A stretch of 9,425 nt of DNA from assembly GCA_049794535.1 (NCBI GenBank), contig JBARCX010000324.1, positions 1 through 9,425 on the forward strand. The letters run 5' to 3'. Made by a program: the position numbers and the translations under genes. The DNA comes from JBARCX01 sp049794535 (GTDB taxonomy: Bacteria > Pseudomonadota > Gammaproteobacteria > Xanthomonadales > Rhodanobacteraceae). The notes under the pieces were generated by a model, which saw only the letters and a program-made list of their open reading frames with translations, searched no databases and had not been told where the DNA came from. Every line of letters starts with the position of its first letter. Positions within the stretch are counted from its first letter, which is position 1. This document shows, piece after piece, positions 1 through 6,392 of the stretch.

Positions 1-184
1 GAAGAGGGTTGGCCAGCCAGACAAGGTTTGCGCGACCGTACTGCCAGCCAAGCGCACCAACTAACAGGATGAGCCACCCAGGAGATTTGTGCTGTCTTCC
101 ACCTGCATGGAATGCATCGAATGGGAGACAGAAAAGAAAAATAGCCACACCAAAAACCAGTAACACGCGATCTGTTTGATTCAC
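1..184 (-). CDS. Integral membrane protein, 5' end only (runs off the left edge)
   Basis: Reading leftward from a GTG at 184-182, an open frame of 61 codons continues past the window edge without a stop. A good Shine-Dalgarno, AGGGAG, lies about five bases upstream of the GTG, which decides the start. The protein begins MNQTDRVLLVFG. It shows one hydrophobic segment at about residues 8-26 and a second at about 35-53, separated by a short polar loop rich in His, Gly and Lys, so it should be a polytopic inner-membrane protein. After the second segment comes an Ala-Asn-Leu-Val-Trp stretch that may start a third. I do not recognise the family, and the visible fragment is too short to assign a function. 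The gene is divergent from the broken membrane gene at 434-997. Confidence 0.6.
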   Translation of the reverse strand, partial: MNQTDRVLLVFGVAIFLFCLPFDAFHAGGRQHKSPGWLILLVGALGWQYGRANLVWLANPL

Positions 185-433
185 TTTTGCTCCCTAAAGT
201 TTGGTAACGCGTGCAGTCATAATACGCAGCTGGCGAGAGTTATGGAATATCCGTTTCGCGTCGAGAATGAACATGCACCATATGCATACCAACGCCAGAC
301 ATCATAATTTGCCTGCCAAATTTTCGTTTCCGCATTGGCTCAGGGATTGGAAAGGGTGAGCAATCAAGATAGTTCGAAATCAAGGCTATTTTTGAAACTA
401 ACATAGTATTCAAAATACCAAGCATCAGACCTA
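185..433. other. AT-rich divergent intergenic region
   Basis: This gap separates the leftward partial membrane gene from the rightward decayed membrane gene. It is very AT-rich; 361-420 has only 17 G/C in 60 bases. For the leftward gene, TATTAT (complement of 219-224) is a five-of-six match to a sigma70 -10 box and would give a 5' UTR of roughly 28 bases, but no convincing -35 box sits at the right spacing. For the rightward gene, TTGAAA at about 388-393 is a good -35 match without a good -10. Open frames here (a 21-codon frame from 242, and a leftward frame 240-425) have no supporting features and are not called. Confidence 0.3.
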
Positions 434-997
434 ATGAACTTCTATTTTAATGGTGTTTTTGGTCATGGCATTTGTGCAATACTGATTCTATCCATAGCGT
501 TCCTACTTGCTCTAATTTTCAACACGTCATCCAACTCGCCAATTCCAGACGAGCTTAAGTGCGTACCTGCGGTTGTTACTAAACCTGCGATCTTTAGTCG
601 TCATAGTATCGGCCGGGACGCTTAGCCATCAATACAATTTGATCTTGCACATGAAAACCATAAATTCATGGTGTAACTAAATAATTATCAACTGTTTTGC
701 ACGGAACCCGCCCACTCTGAGTTGAACGAACTGAAGCCCGGAGATGCCGCTTGGGTCTGGGTAGTACCGGCGGAGATTGCGAAGGGGAAGCATGTAAAGC
801 TGTGGCAACTACAGACAGATACTCGGATAATTGTGCCCTTCGCTCGAAGTCCCAGTGAAAACGACGATATCGCCCGAAAGAACAAGCTCTTTATTTCTAT
901 ATTGTTCGCGCTTGGCGCTGGATTCTTGTTGATCTCCTGGCTATGGATATGTCGAAGGCATCCCCTCCACCACGGCTCAGCGACAATGCCATCTTGA
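434..997 (+). pseudogene. Two-TM membrane protein interrupted by two in-frame stop codons
   Basis: The open frame from ATG 434 ends at TAG 623-625. The frame that resumes downstream and runs to a stop at 995-997 is in exactly the same register, broken only by a second stop, TAA 674-676. Conceptually joined, the 187-codon product has an N-terminal transmembrane segment (about residues 10-29), a polar domain of roughly 120 residues, then a C-terminal transmembrane helix (around 890-955) followed by Arg-Arg-His. That topology, with a Leu-Lys-Pro-Gly-Asp turn and a strand ending in Pro-Phe-Ala before an Asp/Asn/Arg-rich linker to the last helix, is typical of small two-helix envelope proteins of unknown function. 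I infer one ancestral gene inactivated by two nonsense changes without a frameshift. The alternative is two separate short membrane proteins, the second starting at TTG 722. No strong Shine-Dalgarno precedes ATG 434, and none is obvious before TTG 722, which also favours decay. Base composition is far more AT-rich than in the downstream genes. Confidence 0.5.
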
Positions 998-1527
998 AAG
1001 ACTTATAGATCATGCGACAGACCCGAGGCGCTCACGAGAAACACGTTATTACCTTCAATATGGGCGTCCAAAAATTAGTCAGTCGGCGTAAGCACGCGTC
1101 ATGATCGGAAGCTTTTAAACAGGCTATTTCAGCGGAATATTTGACGAGATCTAGATCTGGCATTCGCAACAGCGATAGCTCTGGCATTTGTATTGGTGAC
1201 ATGCACGCCGCCTTCACAGCAACCGGCGTCTAGTGCGGGCGGGAGATGGGGCCGCAATGATGTCGTCCTCGATGTGTTCGACCTATACCGAACTCGTGGT
1301 TGCTCTGTGCCATAGCGGGGCTACCGGCCTGCAACTGTCACCGGTGATGGACGATAACTGCGTAACTCCGGCAGGCTGGCCTCGCAGTGCGAAGCACTAA
1401 CGCGACAAGATCGCAGCCTGCCCGCTCGATGATGCACTGACCTCCGATGTATGGGGCCAGTATTAACCAATGCACCCAGGGATGGCTTCGCTTCAATGAT
1501 CTCGTAACGATCGATGGAGGGGGTCAC
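998..1527. other. Long non-coding stretch and leader upstream of the tyrosinase
   Basis: No convincing gene lies in these 530 bases. The first half is AT-rich and the second half approaches the GC level of the tyrosinase, so a composition boundary falls at about 1200. At 1147-1158 there is a 12-bp perfect palindrome (AGATCT twice), and at 1156-1164 and 1180-1188 a 9-bp direct repeat, TCTGGCATT, with a 24-base period. A frame at 1145-1315 reads like a lipoprotein signal (Leu-Val-Thr-Cys) but lacks a usable start. Inverted repeats are listed separately at 1338-1422. I found no convincing sigma70 promoter for the tyrosinase. Confidence 0.4.
1338..1422. repeat. Nested inverted repeats in the tyrosinase leader
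   Basis: Three elements lie close together. TCACCGGTGA at 1338-1347 is a perfect 10-bp palindrome. GGCAGGCTG at 1370-1378 and CAGCCTGCC at 1414-1422 are perfect 9-bp inverted arms. Inside them, AGTGC-GAA-GCACT at 1386-1398 is a compact hairpin. The outer arms could fold into a stem carrying the inner hairpin, in RNA or as a cruciform. They end 105 bases before the tyrosinase start, so they could be an operator or a leader structure. No transcript start is known, so the role is inference. Confidence 0.35.
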
Positions 1528-3381
1528 ATGAAATCCTTACTGCTGTTGCTAGCAGCGCTTCTGCTCGCCGTCATCGCTAATCCCGCCTTCGCGCAGGGTC
1601 CACAGTTTGTGCCGGCCTACCCTCTCTACTGCCAGGGACCGCTCACGACAGGGGCGCCGTCTGGCCGCGAAACGACGACACCGTTTATCTGGGCATCCAC
1701 TGGCGCCGGCGCGGCAAATCCGAAACCGGGGCAATGTACCTGGGCCGACCGCGCTGCGCGCGGTAGCGAGATAAACCCAGGTGGCGGCAATGTGATCTGC
1801 GACTTCTCCAGCGCGATGAAGAGCGTTCCGGCCGGCAAGTTCGTAGAGGTCGGCGTCGCGCGCGATCCGCAGGTCAACAACTGCATGCATCTCGCCCGCT
1901 ATATCGGAACGGTGTCGCCGCCGTTCTCGGCAGTGCCGGCGTTGCCGCCCTTCGTGAGGCAGAGCATCGCCAACCTGACGGCCGCGCAGGTCACCTCGTT
2001 GCAGCACGGCATCCAGGTGATGATGAGCCGATCAACGAGCGATCCGACCAGCTATGCCTTCCAGGCAAATATTCACGGCACGTACGCCAGCGCAAGTACG
2101 CCGCAGGAAATACAGAGCTGGAACAATTGCGAGCACGGAAGTTACTTCTTCCTGTCCTGGCATCGTATGTATCTCTACTTCTTCGACCGCATCTTGCGCG
2201 CCGCAGCGGGCGATCCAAACCTCGTGCTGCCGTACTGGAACTGGACCGACGCCGCGCAACGCACGCTACCACTTCCTTTCCGCCAACCGGCAAACACGAG
2301 TAACTCGTTATACCTCGCACCACCCAATCGACCGGCGGCGCTGGATGCCGGCACCGCGAGCCTCGGCGCGGGAACGGTGGATTACTCGGTTGCGTTCGCC
2401 GACGTTGCTTTCGATTCGCCCGCCGGTTCGGGAGCCAGCTTCGGTGGCCAGATCGTGCCTCCGTTGCAGTTCAACAGCCCGCATGGCGACTTCGAAAGCC
2501 AGCCGCACGACGTTGTGCATGTGGCGCTCGGCGGGCTGATGGACGATCCAGACACGGCAGCGGAGGATCCCATCTTCTGGTTGCATCACGCCAATATCGA
2601 CCGCATGTGGAACCTATGGCTGGCGCAAGGTGGCGGGCGGACCGACGCGAGCGACGCCGCCTGGTTGAACACGCAATTCACCTTCTACGACGAGGCCGGG
2701 CACGCCGTGTACCTGACAGGCGCGGAGATCGTCGATACGGTCGGTCAACTGAACTATCGCTACGACACCGACCCGGCGACGATGATGCGCAAGCTGTTCC
2801 CGCGACCTATCGTCACGCGCGATTTCACCGAGGCCCGACCACCTGCACCTGAGTTCACCGCGGAAGCATCCAGCGAAGCGTCTATGCAGAAGCTCGCAAC
2901 AAGTGCGACGAGCACCAACGCGAAGCGGATCGATCTTGCCGGAACGACTCCGCGCGTGCAGGTGCCGTTGACGAAGGACGCGTCGGATCGAATGCGGACG
3001 CTTGTCTCGAACAACGAGCCTCGCAAGGTATTTCTGCGGTTTGATGACATCCGCTACGACAAATCCAGCGGCGTGTACTACGAGGTGTACATCAACCCAC
3101 CCGCTGGGAAGAATCTCGACATCCATACACCGGGTTACATCGGAAATCTCGCCCTGTTCGCACTCAAGCCGCATGCGATGGGAGGGCATCCGGCGGCGAC
3201 CAGGGATATTTACATCGACTACGACATTTCACACTTGATGCATGGGGTGATGGCCGGCAATCCGCAAGACATCACCGTCGTACTGGTGCCACGCGGCCTG
3301 TTCAACGCGCAGGGGGAGCCGCTGCCAGTGTCAACGGAGGTGCAAGGCACCATAGGGAGTGTGAGCATCATTAGCCGTTGA
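1528..3381 (+). CDS. Secreted three-domain tyrosinase / polyphenol oxidase
   Basis: A type-3 copper enzyme expected to hydroxylate monophenols and/or oxidise o-diphenols to quinones outside the cytoplasm. I place the start at ATG 1528: GGAGG at 1516-1520 lies seven bases upstream, and the 617-residue product then begins with a textbook Sec signal peptide (cleavage near Ala22). The in-frame ATG at 1447 would bury that signal behind 27 extra residues. Residues about 25-135 form an N-terminal domain with Cys35, Cys70, Cys91 and Cys119 and a Pro-Gly-Gln-Cys-x-Trp-x-Asp-Arg motif. The copper core spans about 150-430. CuA histidines are His183, His203 and His212 (WHR); CuB histidines are His327, His331 and His354, in DPIFWLHHANID, which matches the tyrosinase CuB signature. 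Glu323, four residues before His327, matches the waterkeeper Glu position of plant enzymes, and Asp328 occupies the activity-controller position after HisB1. Cys201 sits two before His203. Residues about 475-617 resemble the plant PPO1_KFDV domain (YYEVYIN, then GYIGNLALF and VVLVPRG). Monophenolase activity cannot be decided from sequence. It converges on the hydrolase gene at 3587. Confidence 0.93.
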   Translation: MKSLLLLLAALLLAVIANPAFAQGPQFVPAYPLYCQGPLTTGAPSGRETTTPFIWASTGAGAANPKPGQCTWADRAARGSEINPGGGNVICDFSSAMKSVPAGKFVEVGVARDPQVNNCMHLARYIGTVSPPFSAVPALPPFVRQSIANLTAAQVTSLQHGIQVMMSRSTSDPTSYAFQANIHGTYASASTPQEIQSWNNCEHGSYFFLSWHRMYLYFFDRILRAAAGDPNLVLPYWNWTDAAQRTLPLPFRQPANTSNSLYLAPPNRPAALDAGTASLGAGTVDYSVAFADVAFDSPAGSGASFGGQIVPPLQFNSPHGDFESQPHDVVHVALGGLMDDPDTAAEDPIFWLHHANIDRMWNLWLAQGGGRTDASDAAWLNTQFTFYDEAGHAVYLTGAEIVDTVGQLNYRYDTDPATMMRKLFPRPIVTRDFTEARPPAPEFTAEASSEASMQKLATSATSTNAKRIDLAGTTPRVQVPLTKDASDRMRTLVSNNEPRKVFLRFDDIRYDKSSGVYYEVYINPPAGKNLDIHTPGYIGNLALFALKPHAMGGHPAATRDIYIDYDISHLMHGVMAGNPQDITVVLVPRGLFNAQGEPLPVSTEVQGTIGSVSIISR

Positions 3382-3402
3382 ATGCGGCGTGATGACCGCT
3401 GA

Positions 3403-3434
3403 TCCGCCGCAGTTACGCGAGTCTCGGCGGCGGA
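3403..3434 (+). terminator. Stem-loop after the tyrosinase gene, possible terminator
   Basis: TCCGCCGC at 3403-3410 pairs perfectly with GCGGCGGA at 3427-3434, an 8-bp GC-rich stem with a 16-base loop, 22 bases after the tyrosinase stop. No T-tract follows on the plus strand, so it is not a canonical intrinsic terminator. It could act as an mRNA 3' stabiliser or help separate the two convergent genes. Confidence 0.3.
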
Positions 3435-3586
3435 CAGAAACCGCTCCCTTAGCCATTCGATCAGCCCGCCACGCTATCCCTGAATTATCTGGGCTCGATA
3501 CGTGTGGTGTGCGCCAAGCCCGATAGCTTCCCAGGTGCACGCCCTGCCCCTCATTGCTGCGCAGCCACAAGGAGAGCGGCTTCAAA

Positions 3587-5215
3587 CTACTGCAGCTCCT
3601 GCAGGCGCTTGGTTTCGGTCGCGATCGTCTGCGCCTTTTCCGCATCGTCCAACGATTCGTCATGAGGTGCCAACGCTAGCGCACGCTCGACGGAGTCCTT
3701 TGCTTTCCCGCGATTGCCTTGCGCCATATAGCCGTCAGCCAGACTGTCCTGGGCATTGGCCGAGCCGGGGTGGGCCCATGCAACAAGGTCAAAAACGGCC
3801 ACCGCTTCACTTACACGCTTCTGATGTAACAGGTCATATCCGAAATTGTTGAATCGATCCTGATCGACGCAGTCCGAGAGCTGGCCGCCCGAGCAGCCAT
3901 CGCGAAAAATGGCGTGAATATCGTCGATGGGCCTTGTGGAAAGAAGGTCAACAAACTCCGCGGGATTGGGCGCGCGCGGAGTCGCATCGATGTGGCGGAA
4001 GCTAGCCGGCTTTGCCTGATTTACCGAGGTGAGGAAGCTAGCGGCGGCTTGTTTTTCCCGCTTGACCTTATCGTCCAGGAAGGCAAGCACGATGCGCGAC
4101 ACGCTTTCATATCCACTCCGCGCCGTAGCGCGGTTCCAACCCGTGCCGTTGTAGGTTGCCTTCGTCGGCACCTCAAACTTTTCGCTGCTCATGGCGAACG
4201 ACGTGAAATCGCTGTGATGCATTTTCCTCAGACTGACCAGGGTCCGATCAGCGTGTGAAAGTGCAAGGATCGGCTCAAGATCAAGATCGGCCGACTGCTC
4301 ACCTTGGGCGCGCCGCAGATCGAGAATCGCTGGAAGTACGGCGCTCGAGTGGTAGCCATAGGCGCCACTCAGCACGGTTTGATTGCCTTTGAATGCGTAG
4401 GTGCCATCAAGACCAATGGCTGCCAATACATTTCCGTTTCGCCGTGCAAACACGAGAGCATCGACAGCGCCCACGCTGTGACCGATCACGGCAAGCTTTC
4501 TACAATCGACGTTCTTTCCATCGCATACGACACTCGTCACGAATTCGATATCGCGTACGGCCGTTTCGATATCGTCCGGCGAGCGCGACTGGCTAGGTTG
4601 ATCCGCAACAGAACCCGTCAGCGAAATGCTCGCGACAACATAGCCATGACTGGCCAGGTATTCCGCGAGCACCACATTGGCATTGATCTCCGCATTCAAG
4701 CCGCCGACGATGATCACCAAAGGGAATGGACCATTCAATGACGCTACGTCTTTGAACGCGCCCATGGAGGTCGACAGCAACTTCGTTGCCGACGCGTTAT
4801 CGAAAGAGTCACTGACGACTTCCCGATTGCGGACAAGCATGATGTCATTCAAAGCAGAAAATGCCGGCGGCGACCTCTGTTCAACGTAGTCGCCAAAGAT
4901 CATTGCGGTGCGCTTAGAACCCGGCGAGGCCGGGTACCAGACATTCACCTGGATCGGTCGACCTAGCAAATCCGGTGAGAAGCGGCCGGTGTAATCTCGT
5001 GTTGACTGCCATGTCCGACTCTTGTCGAACGCAAATACACGCCGAAAGCCCACCTCGTATGTACCAGGCTCAAGGGAGCCCCACAGCGGACGACTTTGAT
5101 CGACCGTCGTCGAAGAAGCGGCCATCAATGGGGTAGCCACGCAAACAAGTATCCATGTACCTACCAGGACAATGCAGCGTTTTGCTAAAGATGTGGATCG
5201 CAGGACGTTAGGCAT
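3587..5215 (-). CDS. Exported PAF-acetylhydrolase-like alpha/beta hydrolase with C-terminal TPRs
   Basis: A predicted serine esterase/lipase of the platelet-activating-factor acetylhydrolase or dienelactone-hydrolase-like group, acting outside the cytoplasm. The frame is open from 5308, but I choose ATG 5215: GAGG lies about eight bases upstream, and the 542-residue product then opens with a Sec signal peptide (basic Arg/Lys residues, hydrophobic core to about residue 30, Ala-Ser-Ser cleavage region). The segment Gly-Thr-Tyr-Glu-Val-Gly-Phe near residue 51 and the following NVWYPAS are typical of this family's N-terminus. GHSVG at 245-249 gives nucleophile Ser247. Asp270 lies 23 residues later, the same spacing as Ser273-Asp296 of human plasma PAF-acetylhydrolase, and His333 or His334 completes the triad. 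Residues about 454-521 look like two tetratricopeptide repeats, so the enzyme may be held in a complex. The substrate is unknown; despite the family name, phospholipid cleavage is not implied. It is convergent with the tyrosinase and divergent from the Nudix gene. Confidence 0.82.
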   Translation of the reverse strand: MPNVLRSTSLAKRCIVLVGTWILVCVATPLMAASSTTVDQSRPLWGSLEPGTYEVGFRRVFAFDKSRTWQSTRDYTGRFSPDLLGRPIQVNVWYPASPGSKRTAMIFGDYVEQRSPPAFSALNDIMLVRNREVVSDSFDNASATKLLSTSMGAFKDVASLNGPFPLVIIVGGLNAEINANVVLAEYLASHGYVVASISLTGSVADQPSQSRSPDDIETAVRDIEFVTSVVCDGKNVDCRKLAVIGHSVGAVDALVFARRNGNVLAAIGLDGTYAFKGNQTVLSGAYGYHSSAVLPAILDLRRAQGEQSADLDLEPILALSHADRTLVSLRKMHHSDFTSFAMSSEKFEVPTKATYNGTGWNRATARSGYESVSRIVLAFLDDKVKREKQAAASFLTSVNQAKPASFRHIDATPRAPNPAEFVDLLSTRPIDDIHAIFRDGCSGGQLSDCVDQDRFNNFGYDLLHQKRVSEAVAVFDLVAWAHPGSANAQDSLADGYMAQGNRGKAKDSVERALALAPHDESLDDAEKAQTIATETKRLQELQ

Positions 5216-5501
5216 GCTGACCTCGACATTGACGTAAGGTGAGGTGAAACCACCAAAAGAAATTACGCCGGAAGCATTAGCGATATGTTGTGCATGCACA
5301 CCTGCCATAAGGCATAAGTCGAGATCCGATGGCTTGATGGCTCCAGGCTAGATAAGCCTGCTTTGGGTTGCGACACCATCCAGTCGTTGCAACGCATTGG
5401 GGCATTACGAGCTTGCGCATAGGCACTCGTAAACGCAAGATGCTCTCTTCAAGAAGACCTGACGGTTTCAGTCCTTCTACCATACTAAGCAGAGGCCTCG
5501 A
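5216..5501. promoter_or_regulatory. Divergent intergenic region between hydrolase and Nudix genes
   Basis: These 286 bases must carry the promoters of both divergent genes unless either is read from further away. CAGGCT at 5344-5349 and AGCCTG at 5355-5360 form a 6-bp stem with a 5-base loop, usable as a small operator or hairpin. The best -35/-10 candidate for the rightward gene, CTGACG with CATACT at 5481-5486, would place the transcript start on top of the Shine-Dalgarno, so I do not accept it. Other sites are too weak to name. Confidence 0.3.
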
Positions 5502-6050
5502 TTGCGTTCGCAAATCAGAGACGAGCTATCGAAAATTCAGCCCTTCGACCTGGTTGAGTCAGCTCACAAAACGGATGCCTTGGCCTGGGTGGATTCTGGC
5601 GTTGAACTATGCCGCATCGCGAAACCAGCGACGCCACCTAAGCATTTAGTGGCCTATTTCGCTGTCACTGACGGCGAGCACATCCTGCTCGTTGATCACA
5701 AGAGCGCCGAGCTTTGGCTGCCTCCAGGCGGGCATGTGGAGCCCAATGAGCATCCACGCAACACGGTGCTCCGTGAGCTTCGAGAGGAGCTCGGATTTGA
5801 CGCGCCTCATGCGATTGAAGCGCCACTCATGATCACGTGTACGACCACGGTCGGTCTGACAGCAGGCCACACGGATGTATCGCTTTGGTATGTAGTCCAC
5901 GTCAATCGGGACCAGGTTCTCAGCTATGACGACAGTGAGTTCACCGCGGCCTCCTGGTTCTCGTTTGAAGATGCATTGCTTCAGCGAACCGATCCACACC
6001 TTGGCAGGTTCATCAGCAAACTTCTCACGTATTTTCCGCCCGGCGGCTAA
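5502..6050 (+). CDS. Nudix hydrolase, TTG start
   Basis: A predicted hydrolase of nucleoside diphosphates linked to another moiety (NDP-X), cytoplasmic, with Mg2+ or Mn2+ dependence typical of the family. The 182-residue protein carries a complete Nudix box at residues 77-99 matching G-x5-E-x7-R-E-U-x-E-E-x-G-U (Gly77, Glu83, Arg91, Glu92, Glu95, Glu96, Gly98, Phe99). The metal-binding glutamates are therefore intact. A leading segment of about 45 residues precedes the fold, and the product ends shortly after the last helix. The start is TTG at 5502, supported by AGAGG at 5491-5495 six bases upstream. There is no ATG nearby that keeps the N-terminal strand. The substrate (oxidised nucleotide, ADP-ribose, nucleotide sugar or other) cannot be read from the sequence. 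No partner gene suggests a pathway. It converges on the small membrane protein gene, with 39 bases between the two stops. Confidence 0.85.
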   Translation: MRSQIRDELSKIQPFDLVESAHKTDALAWVDSGVELCRIAKPATPPKHLVAYFAVTDGEHILLVDHKSAELWLPPGGHVEPNEHPRNTVLRELREELGFDAPHAIEAPLMITCTTTVGLTAGHTDVSLWYVVHVNRDQVLSYDDSEFTAASWFSFEDALLQRTDPHLGRFISKLLTYFPPGG

Positions 6051-6089
6051 CAGTCACACAACGTTCTTTAGGGTGACGGCCTTAGCCGA

Positions 6090-6311
6090 TCAATGCTTCC
6101 TGTGCTTCCTATGAAAGCGGCGCAGGGGCATCTGAAGCAACTGCTTTGTAAGGTCACCGCGGAAGGGCCTCGGCTTGCGCGAAAGCCGCCTTACGACAAA
6201 AAAGGCTATCAACGCCAGCAAGCTAAGCAGGATGAAACCCAACAATCCGGGGTCGCCGGGCTGCGCTTCCATCCAGTGAATTCGTGATCCGGACAACGCG
6301 AAGACAATCAT
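6090..6311 (-). CDS. Small single-span membrane protein with a strongly basic tail
   Basis: A 73-residue protein starting at ATG 6311-6309. The start is backed by a near-perfect Shine-Dalgarno, AAAGGAGG, seven bases upstream, which makes this short gene credible. Residues 1-21 are mixed. Residues about 22-40 form one transmembrane helix rich in Leu, Ile and Phe, followed at once by Arg-Arg and a tail dense in Arg, Lys and His that ends Arg-Lys-His. By the positive-inside rule the tail should be cytoplasmic and the N-terminus periplasmic. I do not recognise the family. It lies 81 bases downstream of the GFA gene on the same strand and may be transcribed from it, though a stem-loop lies between them. 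Confidence 0.65.
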   Translation of the reverse strand: MIVFALSGSRIHWMEAQPGDPGLLGFILLSLLALIAFFVVRRLSRKPRPFRGDLTKQLLQMPLRRFHRKHRKH

Positions 6312-6318
6312 ATGCGGC

Positions 6319-6326
6319 CCTCCTTT
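6319..6326 (-). promoter_or_regulatory. Strong Shine-Dalgarno of the small membrane protein gene
   Basis: The complement of 6319-6326 reads AAAGGAGG, close to the full anti-16S complement and seven bases before the ATG. It is the strongest ribosome-binding site in the window and is the main reason for accepting the 73-codon gene. It implies efficient translation. Confidence 0.7.
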
Positions 6327-6363
6327 GCATGGTTGCTTAGCGAATGCGAGTCCGCTTTGGGTT

Positions 6364-6392
6364 GCGATTTCAAGCGAACGCTGAAAAATCGC
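6364..6392 (-). terminator. Stem-loop directly after the GFA stop codon
   Basis: GCGATTT at 6364-6370 and AAATCGC at 6386-6392 are perfect 7-bp arms, with a small inner stem AGC/GCT at 6373-6375 and 6380-6382. The outer arm touches the GFA stop codon (6393-6395). On the minus strand no T-tract follows, so it may be a weak terminator, an attenuator or an mRNA processing point between the GFA gene and the small membrane protein gene. Confidence 0.35.

Noticed and set aside
242..307. 21-codon rightward micro-frame
   Set aside because: A purine-rich stretch precedes ATG 242, but the frame is too short and has no support from conservation that can be seen here.
240..425. Leftward 61-codon frame in the AT-rich gap
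   Set aside because: No domain, no hydrophobic pattern and only a marginal AGG before the start; it lies where divergent promoters are expected.
1032..1217. Leftward 61-codon frame in the tyrosinase upstream region
   Set aside because: It starts at GTG without a Shine-Dalgarno and has no recognisable feature.
1370..1422. Integron attC-like recombination site
   Set aside because: The inverted arms are present but the GTTRRRY core sites at the ends are not, and no integrase or cassette array is nearby.
1447..1527. In-frame N-terminal extension of the tyrosinase from ATG 1447
   Set aside because: It would place 27 residues before a perfect signal peptide; ATG 1528 has GGAGG at ideal spacing.
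2614..3189. Long leftward open frame (191 codons) antisense to the tyrosinase
   Set aside because: It mirrors the GC-biased third positions of the tyrosinase on the other strand, has no Shine-Dalgarno and no recognisable motif.
5216..5308. In-frame extension of the alpha/beta hydrolase to ATG 5308
   Set aside because: It would bury the signal peptide behind 31 residues, and ATG 5215 has an acceptable GAGG upstream.
5459..5486. Sigma70 promoter CTGACG/CATACT before the Nudix gene
   Set aside because: Its transcript start would fall on or after the Shine-Dalgarno at 5491-5495, leaving no room for ribosome binding.
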